From Caldimicrobium sp. (lineage in GTDB: Bacteria > Desulfobacterota > Thermodesulfobacteria > Thermodesulfobacteriales > Thermodesulfobacteriaceae), in the NCBI GenBank assembly GCA_009903935.1, contig WYEG01000021.1, positions 1 through 33,441 of the forward strand: 33,441 nucleotides of DNA. Direction: 5' to 3'. Shown here piece after piece: positions 15,432 to 24,642 of this stretch. Position numbers and translations under genes: made by a program. The notes beneath the pieces are model-generated. The model saw only the letters and a program-made list of their open reading frames with translations. It did no database searches and was not told the DNA's origin. Within the stretch, counting starts at the first letter, position 1; the number at the start of each line of letters is the position of its first letter.

Positions 15432-16487
15432 ATGAACCCAAAAGCTGAAAGATACAAGTCTGCTGGGGTTGATTTAGAGGCAGCAAATCGGCTTGTGGAG
15501 ATTGTTAAAGAAAAAGTTGCCAAGCTTCCCCAAAAAGGGGTTATAGGTGGGATTGGAGCCTTTGCAGGCTTGTATTCTCTTGATCTTTCCTGCTGTGCCA
15601 ACCCTCTCCTTGTTGCCAGCACAGACGGTGTAGGAACAAAAATAAAAATCGCCATCATGGCGGATTATCATGTATCCGTTGGGGTAGACTTAGTAGCCAT
15701 GTGCGTAAATGACATCATCACCCTTGGTGCAAGACCTCTTTTCTTCCTTGACTACATTGCCATGGGTAAATTTAACGAAAAAACCTTTTCGGAAATCCTT
15801 GATGGAATAACTGAAGGATGCAAAATATCTCAATGTGCCCTACTTGGTGGAGAAACCGCAGAAATGCCCGGCATGTATGGAGAAAAGGATTATGATCTTG
15901 CTGGCTTTGTGGTAGGAATTGTGGATCGAGATAGGATGATAGATGGGTCTGAAATCTCAACCGGTGATGTGGTCATTGGGTTAGCATCAAACGGATTACA
16001 TAGCAACGGGTTTTCTCTGGTCAGAAAGATCCTATTTGAAGAACATAAACTTAGCTTAAGCCATGTGCCAGAAGCCCTTGGACTACCCCTTGGGGAAGAA
16101 ATTCTAAAGCCAACTAAGATTTATGTTCCGACAATTCTTACTCTTTTAAACCGGGGCGAAAAGATAAAGGGGATTGCCCATATTACAGGGGGAGGATTGG
16201 TTGATAACATACCGAGGATCCTACCCCAAAACTGTAAAGTAGTGATAAACAAAAAGGCCTGGGAATGGCCGCCTATATTCAAATATCTTCAGGAATTGGG
16301 AAACATCTCCGAAGAGGAAATGTATCGCGTGTTTAACTGTGGAATTGGCATGATTCTTATTGTAAAAAAGGATGACGAGCCTAAAATTAAAGAACTTCTT
16401 TCTGCCTGCGGGGAAAAATGCTACACCTTGGGCTGGGTTGATAGAACAAATGCCGAAGAGGAACGCGTTGTCTTTGTTGAGGGCTAA
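15432..16487 (+). CDS. purM: Phosphoribosylformylglycinamidine cyclo-ligase (AIR synthetase)
   Basis: PurM closes the imidazole ring in purine synthesis, turning FGAM into AIR with ATP. Family blocks are KAERYKSAGVDLEAANRLV, LVASTDGVGTKIKIA, GVDLVAMCVNDI, LGGETAEMPGMY and HITGGGLVDNIPRILP. The 351-residue length is normal. It has a clear promoter and ribosome-binding site, and glyQ follows after 3 bp. AIR synthesis uses glycine upstream in the pathway, so the link to glycyl-tRNA synthetase could reflect shared substrate, though simple operon packing is enough to explain it. Confidence 0.97.
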   Translation: MNPKAERYKSAGVDLEAANRLVEIVKEKVAKLPQKGVIGGIGAFAGLYSLDLSCCANPLLVASTDGVGTKIKIAIMADYHVSVGVDLVAMCVNDIITLGARPLFFLDYIAMGKFNEKTFSEILDGITEGCKISQCALLGGETAEMPGMYGEKDYDLAGFVVGIVDRDRMIDGSEISTGDVVIGLASNGLHSNGFSLVRKILFEEHKLSLSHVPEALGLPLGEEILKPTKIYVPTILTLLNRGEKIKGIAHITGGGLVDNIPRILPQNCKVVINKKAWEWPPIFKYLQELGNISEEEMYRVFNCGIGMILIVKKDDEPKIKELLSACGEKCYTLGWVDRTNAEEERVVFVEG

Positions 16488-16490
16488 GGA

Positions 16491-17342
16491 ATGTATTTTC
16501 AAGATGTAATCGCTGCTCTTAATAAATTTTGGGCTGAGAAAGGATGCGTCATACTCCAGCCCTATGATGTGGAAGCCGGGGCTGGAACCTTTCATCCAGC
16601 AACCTTCTTAAGAGCTCTTGGGAAAAAGCCTTGGGCTTGCGCTTATGTAGCCCCATCAAGGAGACCAACCGATGGTAGATACGGGGAAAACCCAAACAGG
16701 CTTCAGCATTACTATCAATACCAAGTTTTGATAAAACCCTCTCCTGACAACATTCAAGACCTATATCTTGAAAGTTTACAAAGGTTAGGTATAGACCCAC
16801 GAGACCATGATATCCGGTTCGTTGAGGATGATTGGGAATCGCCTACGCTTGGTGCTTGGGGGCTTGGTTGGGAAGTTTGGCTTGATGGAATGGAGATCAC
16901 TCAGTTTACCTACTTTCAGCAGGTAGGTGGCTTTGAGTGCTTTCCTGTTTCCGTTGAGATTACCTATGGTCTTGAAAGGTTGACCATGTATCTTCAGGGT
17001 GTAGAGAGCGTGTTCGATATTAAATGGAATGAAAAGGTCCTCTATAGAGATGTGCATCTGCCTACAGAGGTCGAATACTCTATCTTTAATTTTGAGGTGG
17101 CTGATGTCTCTTTGTTAAGAGAGCTTTTTGATAAGTATGAAGCAGAAGGTAGAAGGGTTCTTGAGTTAGGATTAGTCTTTCCGGGATACGATTTTGTCTT
17201 AAAATGCTCCCATCTTTTTAACCTCCTTGATGCTCGAGGTGCTATCTCGCCTATTGAAAGGGCAAACTACATAGCCAGGGTCCGAGCTTTAGCAAAGAGA
17301 GCTGCTGAAGCTTATTTAGAAAAATACGAGGGTCAAGGATAG
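16491..17342 (+). CDS. glyQ: Glycyl-tRNA synthetase alpha subunit
   Basis: This is the catalytic class II subunit of the bacterial alpha2beta2 glycyl-tRNA synthetase. It opens with the typical [25 protein letters not shown]. It continues with [40 protein letters not shown] and [14 protein letters not shown]. The length of 283 residues is standard. Its start is preceded by AAGG, and glyS begins 2 bp after its stop. Confidence 0.98.
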   Translation: MYFQDVIAALNKFWAEKGCVILQPYDVEAGAGTFHPATFLRALGKKPWACAYVAPSRRPTDGRYGENPNRLQHYYQYQVLIKPSPDNIQDLYLESLQRLGIDPRDHDIRFVEDDWESPTLGAWGLGWEVWLDGMEITQFTYFQQVGGFECFPVSVEITYGLERLTMYLQGVESVFDIKWNEKVLYRDVHLPTEVEYSIFNFEVADVSLLRELFDKYEAEGRRVLELGLVFPGYDFVLKCSHLFNLLDARGAISPIERANYIARVRALAKRAAEAYLEKYEGQG

Positions 17343-17344
17343 GC

Positions 17345-19417
17345 ATGAAAAACCTTCTTTTTGAAGTGCTAACCGAGGAACTGCCAGCAAGGTTTATTAG
17401 ATTAGGAATCAACTCCTTAGCCGAGCTAACAGAGAAGTATTTAGTGGATTATAGGCTTAAGTTCAAGGACATAAAGACAGCTGGAACCCCAAGAAGGCTT
17501 GTTCTCTTTGTTGAGGGGCTTAGCGAGAAGCAGGAGGACCTTGAAGAGGAGATTATTGGACCGGCAACTAAGGTAGCCCTTGATGAAAAAGGAAACTACA
17601 CAAAAGCAGCGCTTGGCTTTGCGGCAAAGCACGGAGCAGAACCATCCGATCTTTACATAAAGGAAACTCCAAGGGGAGCTTATATCGCTCTAAAAGTCAA
17701 AAGGATAGGAGAAGAAACTACTAAAATTTTACAGACCATACTTCCTAAAATCCTTTTAGAAATCCCCTTTCCAAAGAAGATGGTCTGGGGTGAGGTTCGG
17801 TTTCCCTTTGCGAGACCAATTAGGTCTATTCATTGCCTTTTTGGAGAAGATATAGTGCCTCTTGAAATAGCAGGCTTAAAGAGCGTAGACTGGACCTTTG
17901 GACATAGATACTTAGGGGCAAACAAAATTAAGCTATCGAGAGCAGATTTTGATGAATATGTAAAGCTCCTTCAGGAACATTGGGTAATCGTTGACCCTGA
18001 TGAAAGAAAAAGACTAACCGAGAAGGAACTTAAGCGAATAACCCAAGGGAAAGGTTTCCCCGAGCTCGAACCCCATCTTCTTCATGAGAATGCAAACCTT
18101 GTGGAATATCCCTTCCCTACCCTTGGGTCCTTTGATGAAAAATTTTTGAAGATGCCTGAAGAGCTAACTAAAACTGCCCTTCAAGAACACCAGAGATACT
18201 TTTTACTGAGGGATAATAACGGAAAACTTCTTAACTATTTCGTGGCTGTAAACAATAACCGCGTTCGGGATGAAAAGGTGCTAATTGCCGGGCATGAAAG
18301 GGTAGCCAAGGCCCGTTTAGAGGATGCTCTTTTTTATTATGAGCGGGACTTAAAGCAATCCTTAGACCAATGGGTGATAAACTTAAAGGGTATTGTTTAC
18401 CATGTCCGGTGCGGGACCTTATATGAGAAAACAGAAAGGCTAAAAAAGCTTTCAATCTTCCTTGCTGAAAGATTGGGCATAGCATTAGAGTTAGAAAAGC
18501 TAAAAAAGGCAAGCCATTACGCTAAAGCTGACCTTGCTTCGGAGGTGGTGAAAGAATTCCCAAGCCTTCAGGGTATTATGGGAAAGTATTACTATCTTCA
18601 TCATTTTGGAGATGAGGTTGTAGCAAGGGCGATTGAGGAGCAGTATCTTCCTAATCCAAACGATGAGAGGCTACCAGAGACAACGATTGGGACCATTCTT
18701 TCTATTTGCGACAAAGTTGACCATATTACCGCTCTAATTGGGGTAAACGAGAAGCCTACCGGAGAAAGCGACCCTTATGGTTTAAGAAGGGCAGCTTATG
18801 GTGTGATAAAAATACTGCTTGGGAAAGAACTTGACCTTGAGCTTGAACCTTTGATTGAGAAGGCTTGTGATCTTCTTTTACAGCAGGGCTATCTTAAAAA
18901 TCAATCGGCAAAAGAGGAGACCGTTGAATTCTTGAGAAAGCGGCTTGAAAGCGAATTCCTCTCCCTTGGCTATCCTAAAGGACAGGTCTTCTCTGTTATC
19001 AAGTTGAACCTTAATCCCTACGATCAATTTTTGCGCTTAAGGGCAGTTTCAAAGCTTTCTCAAGGTAAAGAGTTCGAAGACCTTTTAGTTCCTTTCAAGA
19101 GGGTTTACGCTATTCTGAAAAATCAGGACATAGATAAGCTTTTATCACCCAATCCTGAGCTTTTTGAGATACCTTCAGAAAAGAACCTGTTTGAGGCTTA
19201 TGAGGAGATTGAAGAGCTTTATTTGTTAAAGCTTAAAAGTAAAGCCTATGAGGATGCGCTTTATCTTTTACTCAAGCTAAAACCCTTTATTGAAGAATTC
19301 TTCGATAAAGTCTTTGTGATGGTTGACGATGAAGAGGTCCGCGCAAACAGACTATCCCTTCTTAAACAGGTATTTTCTCTTTATCAGTTCTTTGCCCATT
19401 TCGAAAATCTTGTTTAA
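17345..19417 (+). CDS. glyS: Glycyl-tRNA synthetase beta subunit
   Basis: The beta subunit binds tRNA-Gly and supports the alpha subunit. The 690-residue protein begins LLFEVLTEELPARF and contains GTPRRLVLFVEGL and MVWGEVRFPFARPIRSI. The HD-like region holds HYAKADLASEVVKEFPSLQGIMGKYY and GESDPYGLRRAAYG. The C-terminal helical part resembles the anticodon-binding domain of ArgRS. The length is usual, and AAGGATAGGC precedes the ATG. Confidence 0.98.
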   Translation: MKNLLFEVLTEELPARFIRLGINSLAELTEKYLVDYRLKFKDIKTAGTPRRLVLFVEGLSEKQEDLEEEIIGPATKVALDEKGNYTKAALGFAAKHGAEPSDLYIKETPRGAYIALKVKRIGEETTKILQTILPKILLEIPFPKKMVWGEVRFPFARPIRSIHCLFGEDIVPLEIAGLKSVDWTFGHRYLGANKIKLSRADFDEYVKLLQEHWVIVDPDERKRLTEKELKRITQGKGFPELEPHLLHENANLVEYPFPTLGSFDEKFLKMPEELTKTALQEHQRYFLLRDNNGKLLNYFVAVNNNRVRDEKVLIAGHERVAKARLEDALFYYERDLKQSLDQWVINLKGIVYHVRCGTLYEKTERLKKLSIFLAERLGIALELEKLKKASHYAKADLASEVVKEFPSLQGIMGKYYYLHHFGDEVVARAIEEQYLPNPNDERLPETTIGTILSICDKVDHITALIGVNEKPTGESDPYGLRRAAYGVIKILLGKELDLELEPLIEKACDLLLQQGYLKNQSAKEETVEFLRKRLESEFLSLGYPKGQVFSVIKLNLNPYDQFLRLRAVSKLSQGKEFEDLLVPFKRVYAILKNQDIDKLLSPNPELFEIPSEKNLFEAYEEIEELYLLKLKSKAYEDALYLLLKLKPFIEEFFDKVFVMVDDEEVRANRLSLLKQVFSLYQFFAHFENLV

Positions 19418-19431
19418 TTTTTAAAAAGGCT

Positions 19432-21387
19432 ATGAAGAGCTTACCTTCAAAGAGCGTGATCGTTGGCACAGCTGGTCATGTAGACCATGGGAAGTCAACT
19501 CTTATAAAAGTCTTAACTGGCATCGACCCTGATAGACTGAAGGAAGAAAAGGAAAGAGGCATAACCATAGACCTCGGTTTTGCCCATCTTATTCTCCCTT
19601 CGGGTATCCTTGCTGGCATCGTTGATGTGCCAGGGCATGAAAGGTTCATTCATAACATGGTTATCGGAGCTGGTGGAGTAGACCTAGTTATGCTTGTAAT
19701 CGCCGCTGATGAAGGGGTTATGCCTCAAACGGTTGAACACTTAGAAATCTGCGAGCTTCTGGGAATTAAAGATGGTTTCGTCATTTTGACGAAAGTAGAC
19801 TTAGTGGATGAGGAACTTTTGGAGCTTGTTACCGAAGATGTCAGAGAATTCCTTAAAGGAACTTTTCTTGAGGGGGCCCCCATTATTCTCTTTTCAGCGG
19901 TTACCCTCCAAGGCAAGGAAGACATTATCAAAGTCCTTGATGAAAAGGCAAAAAAGGTCCGAGAGAAACCGATTCACAAACCATTTAGGCTCCCCATCGA
20001 CGGAGTTTTTACAGTAAAGGGTCATGGCACGGTAGTAAGAGGGACCGCAATTTCAGGAGAGGTCGCTCTCGGCGATGAAGTAATGGTCTATCCCCAAGGC
20101 ATCTTAACCAAGGTGAGAGGCATACAAGTGCATGGAAAGCCGGTGGATAAGGCTTATGCTGGAATGCGCACCGCCTTAAATCTTCTTAATGTGTCTAAGG
20201 ATGAGGTCGAGAGAGGAAATGTAGTCTCTTTACCTGGCGTATTAAAGCCTACCCAATGGCTTGATGTGGAGATAAAAACAGTTAGAAAATTTAGTAAACC
20301 TCTTAAAAATTTCGAAAACCTTTTGCTTTACATTGGCACTTCCGAGGTTTTAGCTAAACTTATCTTGGTTGTAAAAAATGAGTTGCCAGCAAACGAGAAG
20401 GATGTTGCCCAATTGTTTGTTAGTAAACCCATTGTTTGCTTTAGAGATGATCGGTTTATCCTTAGAAGACCTGGGACGAATGAGACGGTTGCTGGTGGAA
20501 GGGTGCTTCTAGCAGTTACTGCAAGAAGAAAGCGCACCAAACCCTGGGAAAAGGAAGAGCTCTTGTTTTTAGCTCAAGGAGACCTTTCTGAAATTGCTTA
20601 CTATCTAATTAAGAAAAGGGGAAGAAGGGGGTTAAAGGTAGAAGATTTAAGCTATTCCTTATCCATCTATGGTCAAGAGCTTGAGGACATAATAAATAGT
20701 TTGAATGAAAAGCTGATTATTATCCCCGAGGGAGAGACAAGATATCTCTTTGCGAAGTCAGCCTTAGCGGAGTTAAAAGAAGAGATCCTTGAGAGGTTAG
20801 AAAAGTATCATCAAGCTAACCCGCTATCTCCGGGCTTAAGCAAAGAAGCTCTGAAGAGCAGGCTTTCTGATGAGCCAAATCATTTACTTTATGAAAGGGC
20901 GCTTTACCAACTCTTGCAAGATCAGAAGCTCTATAAAGATAAGGACCTATATCTTTTGCCGCAGTATCGTAATATAAAATCTACTGAATTAGAGGAACTT
21001 AAGAAAAAGGTCGAACAAACCTTCTTAAAAGAGGGGCTTACCCCAAGGGATGCCGAAGAGATTTTACTCGATTTTGGTGATAAATATTATGTAGCTAAGG
21101 AGCTTTTTAAGCTACTACAGAGAGAAAGCGTTCTCATCCCTGTTACTGAGAAGTTAGTCTATCATCGCGATATTTTAGAAGAGGTAAAAAGAAAGGTTTT
21201 TGACTACTTTCAAAGGCACAAAGAGCTAACCGTCTCTTCCTTTAGGGACCTATTTGGGGGTAACCTAAGCAGAAAATACCTTATACCACTTTTAGAATAC
21301 CTTGATAAAGAAAAAATTACCCTTAGGGTGGGAGATAAAAGGGTTCTACGAAAGCCTCTAACCCAAGTTTCAACAACTAAGACTTAG
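19432..21387 (+). CDS. selB: Selenocysteine-specific elongation factor SelB
   Basis: SelB delivers Sec-tRNA to UGA codons marked by a SECIS hairpin. The G domain shows GTAGHVDHGKSTLIKVLTG (about 12-30), ERGITIDLGFAHL, VDVPGHERFIHNMV and the G4 TKVD. EF-Tu-like domains 2 and 3 follow, with the family block FTVKGHGTVVRGT. The C-terminal part (about 390-651) holds winged-helix repeats, ending with DYFQRHKELTVSSFRDLFGGNLSRKYLIPLLEYLDKE, which binds SECIS RNA. The 651-residue length is full. No selA, selD, selC or obvious selenoprotein gene is in the window. It is the last gene of the purM operon. Confidence 0.96.
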   Translation: MKSLPSKSVIVGTAGHVDHGKSTLIKVLTGIDPDRLKEEKERGITIDLGFAHLILPSGILAGIVDVPGHERFIHNMVIGAGGVDLVMLVIAADEGVMPQTVEHLEICELLGIKDGFVILTKVDLVDEELLELVTEDVREFLKGTFLEGAPIILFSAVTLQGKEDIIKVLDEKAKKVREKPIHKPFRLPIDGVFTVKGHGTVVRGTAISGEVALGDEVMVYPQGILTKVRGIQVHGKPVDKAYAGMRTALNLLNVSKDEVERGNVVSLPGVLKPTQWLDVEIKTVRKFSKPLKNFENLLLYIGTSEVLAKLILVVKNELPANEKDVAQLFVSKPIVCFRDDRFILRRPGTNETVAGGRVLLAVTARRKRTKPWEKEELLFLAQGDLSEIAYYLIKKRGRRGLKVEDLSYSLSIYGQELEDIINSLNEKLIIIPEGETRYLFAKSALAELKEEILERLEKYHQANPLSPGLSKEALKSRLSDEPNHLLYERALYQLLQDQKLYKDKDLYLLPQYRNIKSTELEELKKKVEQTFLKEGLTPRDAEEILLDFGDKYYVAKELFKLLQRESVLIPVTEKLVYHRDILEEVKRKVFDYFQRHKELTVSSFRDLFGGNLSRKYLIPLLEYLDKEKITLRVGDKRVLRKPLTQVSTTKT

Positions 21388-21417
21388 CTCCGAAAATTTC
21401 ATTTTACGTCCTTCTGG

Positions 21418-21663
21418 GGCGTCAGCCAAGGAGCCTCCTCTTTTGTCTTAACTGGGATCCCTCGTGACTCACGTGCCTCGGGATGACAAAAAAGAGGGCG
21501 TCGCAGCAAGCCGCAAGGCGAGGTGTCTCCTCGTGAGACGCCGTCCCGAGGATACCCGAGGGTAGTGAGGGATGCCTCGCTATCGCTCGGCATGACATAG
21601 TGTAGGAGCACCTGGCTGGGCGTTCAAATATTTTACAATGGGCGAGGAGCCGCTTGCCCTACA
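21418..21663. repeat. Cluster of REP-like hairpins with tandem G-A mismatches, copy 2
   Basis: Modules matching those at 15214-15341 lie at 21418-21447, 21458-21483 and 21573-21592. A further TCCC-GA...GA-GGGA hairpin is at 21544-21572. The first module has lost much of its stem. The stretch 21601-21663 has TGTAGG/CCTACA ends and an inner hairpin GGGCGAG/CTTGCCC, and looks like another small repeat. The block separates the convergent selB and Lon-family genes and may serve as their transcription end. No gene is supported here. Confidence 0.65.
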
Positions 21664-21671
21664 TGTCTTAC

Positions 21672-24044
21672 TTATTTTTCGCTTTTTTTCTTTGTTTTCT
21701 TTGTCTTCTTAGACTTCTTTTTTTCTACCTCTTTAGTGATCTCATAGAAATTTTTCAGCTCTTCCTTAACCTTTTTATGAAATTTATCTGGTTTCATTCC
21801 AGTAAGAAGCTCTATAGCATCATCTATATGCTCAATTTGGTAGAGATGGAATGTTCCCTCTTTGATGGCCGAGAGCACCTCTTCATCAAGCAGGACCTCG
21901 TCGTAATTTTGAACCGGGATAATGACCCCTTGTGTGCCTGACATTTTAGTTAGTTTACAAACTTTAAAAAAGCCCTCAACCTTTTCCTTTATTCCGCCAA
22001 CGGGCTGAATGTTACCAAACTGGTCAATAGAACCGGTTATAGCTAAATCTTGCCTAAGCGGGACCTTGGCTATGGCGGAAAGCAACGCTAAGAGCTCAGC
22101 AGCTGAGGCGCTATCTCCCTCCACAAACTCATAGCCCTGCTCAAAGGTAAGGGTTGCTGATAGTTGTAAAGGAAAGTCTCCGCTATACTTATGGAAAAGA
22201 TAGGCAGATAGAATGTAGACCCCTTTAGAATGAATGGGACCGCTAAGGTCTATTTCTCTTTCTATATGAACTACCCCTTTACTTCCTGGATAGACGGTTG
22301 CGGTTATTCTGCTTGGCTTACCAAAGGAATAATCACCAAGGGATAGGACACTAAGTCCGTTAATCTGCCCTACTCTTCTTCCCTCAACGGAGATTATTAT
22401 CTTTCCATTCTTTATAAGCTCTAAGATCTTTTCCTCGATAAGGTTTAGACGGTAGATTTTTTCTCTAATGGCTCTTTTTATATGGGATGCTTCGATAAAA
22501 TCACCTTCAGCGTAAGCATTTGCCTCTTGGAGTAGCGTGGAAAGGTCCGCAAAGTTAAAACGCGCCTTTCTTAAATTTCCAGCTTCATAGATAGAAAATT
22601 TCAAAACCTCAGTTAGGGCTTCGGGTGTTAAATCCTTTAACTTTTTGTCAACGATTATCTTTTTAACGATGCTGGGGAAGGCTGAGAGAAATTCTTCGTC
22701 AACAGGCACTTTAGCATCAAATTCAGCTTTAATCTTGAAAAGCTCAGAAAACTCTTCATCATAGTTAGTCAATAGGTAGTATAGATAAGGGTCGCCTATG
22801 AGAAAGACTTTCGCTGAAAAAGGGATTGGTTCAGGGGATAAGCCTACATGCGGAACGGGTATTTCTTCCATCATTCCGCCCATGATAAAAAGTTTTCCAT
22901 GTTTTATGGTGCGTTTAAGCAGGAAATAAAGGGCGGGATTTTTTAAGACCTCCCAGAGGTCCAAGATCAAGTATCCACCGTTAGCTTTATGGAGGCTTCC
23001 TGGAGTTAGGCTTAAATGGTCAGCATAGAGGATTCCCATCTCAGCGCGGTAGTTAATCTGACCAAAAAGCCCCTTAAGAGTGGGAACTTTCTCATAAACA
23101 ACAGGTGCCCCCTTTAACTCCGAGTTATCAACCAAGAGATTTGCTCGAAAGATGTTAAGAGCTCTGTTTATTCCAGACTGGGCCATCAGGTTCCCTTTTG
23201 CTTTTTCCCACTCAATAAAAAGATGGATGTTTTTCACAAGCTCCTTTTTTAAAGACCCTAAATATTCAATAACCTCTTTAAGGTCTTTGAACTCCTCGAA
23301 AAGGTCTTCTAAGGCCTTATTTATTAGTTCTTCTGCTATTTTATTTCTTAGGTTGATAAGAGCGTCTCCAAACTCGGCATCTAAATCCCTTAGCCTTCTC
23401 ATGTATTCTCGCATGATTGGCTCAAACTCTTGAATATTTTTTTGATACTCTGCCCTTATCCTTGGGTCTTTAAGAAGCTCCTCTTCTGAAACAGGGGTTT
23501 CGATTCGAAAGAGAGGAAGCAACCGCACACCTTGAGGGCTAAAAAGCACCATAAGATTATGTTCTTTAGCCTTTTCAGTCAACTCCTGAATAACTTCTTC
23601 CTTCTTTTTATCGATGCTTTTGGTAATGTTAGCGATCTCTTCTTCATATTCTTTGCCTTCAAAGGCTCTAAAGGTCTCTCTCTTTAAAAACTCAAGGGCG
23701 GTCTCTATCAACTCCACGAACCTTTTACCCTTCCCAGGAGGAAAGATCAAGGCTTTGGGTCTAACCGGGTCATCAAAGTTATTGACATAGCATACATCTT
23801 GAGGGGTGGGTTTACTGCTTGCAACTTCTTTTACTTTGCGAAGAGTATAGGTTGTTCGCCCAACTCCCGGGATTCCGCACACATAAACATTATAACCTTC
23901 GTCATCAAGCCCCAAAGCGAGATTAAAAGCCTTTTCAACACGACCTTGATGAGGAAAAACCTCTTGAGGTGCTACATCCTTTGTCCCAATTTGGAAGATA
24001 TAAGGAAAAGCTAAATCCTCGATGTCAATCTGCTTCCAAGACAT
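21672..24044 (-). CDS. Lon-family AAA protease (LonB/AAA_32 type)
   Basis: The 790-residue protein is an ATP-dependent serine protease of the Lon-like group with an AAA_32-type N-terminal region. A P-loop variant, GIPGVGRTTYTLRKV, lies near residues 57-71. A long coiled-coil insert (about 120-290) and an AAA module follow, with GGYLILDLWEVLKNP as Walker B and a LLTNYDEEF sensor region. The Lon proteolytic domain carries the catalytic Ser in EGDSASAAELLALLSA and Lys in GGIKEKVEGFFKV. The P-loop has Arg in place of the usual Lys (GVGRTT), although this is seen in relatives. A Lys-rich tail ends the protein. GGGGAGG precedes the ATG. Confidence 0.9.
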   Translation of the reverse strand: MSWKQIDIEDLAFPYIFQIGTKDVAPQEVFPHQGRVEKAFNLALGLDDEGYNVYVCGIPGVGRTTYTLRKVKEVASSKPTPQDVCYVNNFDDPVRPKALIFPPGKGKRFVELIETALEFLKRETFRAFEGKEYEEEIANITKSIDKKKEEVIQELTEKAKEHNLMVLFSPQGVRLLPLFRIETPVSEEELLKDPRIRAEYQKNIQEFEPIMREYMRRLRDLDAEFGDALINLRNKIAEELINKALEDLFEEFKDLKEVIEYLGSLKKELVKNIHLFIEWEKAKGNLMAQSGINRALNIFRANLLVDNSELKGAPVVYEKVPTLKGLFGQINYRAEMGILYADHLSLTPGSLHKANGGYLILDLWEVLKNPALYFLLKRTIKHGKLFIMGGMMEEIPVPHVGLSPEPIPFSAKVFLIGDPYLYYLLTNYDEEFSELFKIKAEFDAKVPVDEEFLSAFPSIVKKIIVDKKLKDLTPEALTEVLKFSIYEAGNLRKARFNFADLSTLLQEANAYAEGDFIEASHIKRAIREKIYRLNLIEEKILELIKNGKIIISVEGRRVGQINGLSVLSLGDYSFGKPSRITATVYPGSKGVVHIEREIDLSGPIHSKGVYILSAYLFHKYSGDFPLQLSATLTFEQGYEFVEGDSASAAELLALLSAIAKVPLRQDLAITGSIDQFGNIQPVGGIKEKVEGFFKVCKLTKMSGTQGVIIPVQNYDEVLLDEEVLSAIKEGTFHLYQIEHIDDAIELLTGMKPDKFHKKVKEELKNFYEITKEVEKKKSKKTKKTKKKSEK

Positions 24045-24075
24045 AGAACCTCCCCTTTAAGAATTATGCTTATGA

Positions 24076-24104
24076 ATTTTACTAAAAATGGTAAATTAAA
24101 ACAA
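24076..24104 (-). promoter_or_regulatory. Promoter of the Lon-family protease gene
   Basis: On the minus strand TTGTTT (24104-24099), a 17-bp spacer and TAAAAT (24081-24076) predict a start near 24069. The leader is about 25 bases and includes GGGGAGG. Confidence 0.45.
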
Positions 24105-24199
24105 GGCGTTTCAAATATTTAAAAAGAAAATAGCAGCTATTGCAGATAGGGTTCATCACACTAATAAAACAAAGAGGATAAGCTTAGGAGGGTGGCTGC

Positions 24200-24302
24200 T
24201 TGCCTCTCAAAAAGATTGGACACTCAGCCAGTCGCCCCTACGATTGACCTTTTGAATTGGCAAACGCCGTTTGCCCCTACATTTTATGGGGAACAGAGGC
24301 AA
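24200..24302. repeat. About 100-bp element with 8-bp inverted ends and an inner palindrome
   Basis: TTGCCTCT at 24200-24207 is the reverse complement of 24295-24302. Between them GGCAAACG/CGTTTGCC (24259-24275) forms a perfect 8-bp stem, and GCCCCTAC occurs twice. It lies in the 374-bp gap between the Lon-family gene and the sulfur-relay cluster. No ORF is supported. It could be a MITE-like or REP-like remnant, and the inverted ends could be chance. Confidence 0.4.
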
Positions 24303-24379
24303 TGCTACATTAAAAATAATTCTTTGACTAAATTTTTTTTTGACAAACTAAAAAATTAAGTGAAGTAGGATCAAATGAA

Positions 24380-24408
24380 AATTAAAAAGATGGGGGATTG
24401 CTCCCCCT
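24380..24408 (-). terminator. Rho-independent terminator of the sulfur-relay cluster
   Basis: In minus-strand RNA GGGGGA and TCCCCC pair perfectly around a 4-nt loop (24407-24392). ATCTTTTTAATTTT follows. It starts 12 bases past the last gene of the cluster. Confidence 0.8.
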
Positions 24409-24418
24409 TCCGAAAAAA

Positions 24419-24610
24419 TTACCACCAAGAGATTGTTTTATCGGCTTCCCAAATAAGGTCAATCAACCGGTCAAAATCGTCATCTGTTTTTGCAGCAAAG
24501 AGGTCAAACTCAACGACCTCATGACCTTTAGCCTTAATCTTTTCCACAATTTTCTTTATATCTTCGTTTTCCTTGCTTACCTTGTGACGATATACGCAGA
24601 GGATCTTCAT
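24419..24610 (-). CDS. Small conserved-looking protein of the sulfur-relay cluster
   Basis: The product of about 63 residues starts MKILCVYRHK and alternates short beta and helical segments (IVEKIKAKGHEVVEFDLFAA). It looks like a small alpha/beta fold, and I do not recognise a family. There is a single Cys at position 5. AGGAGGT lies 9 bases before the ATG at 24610 but only 3 before an ATG at 24616, so I choose the inner start. It is the last gene before a strong terminator and is transcribed with the two DsrE-like genes. A role in sulfur handling is inferred from context only. Confidence 0.65.
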   Translation of the reverse strand: MKILCVYRHKVSKENEDIKKIVEKIKAKGHEVVEFDLFAAKTDDDFDRLIDLIWEADKTISWW

Positions 24611-24642
24611 ACTCATCTACCTCCTGTAAATAAAATTAATTT

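Noticed and set aside
21388-21671. tRNA-Sec (selC) next to selB
   Set aside because: The gap holds GC-rich hairpins, but no 8-bp acceptor stem, TCA anticodon arm or GGTTCGAATCC-like arm was found.
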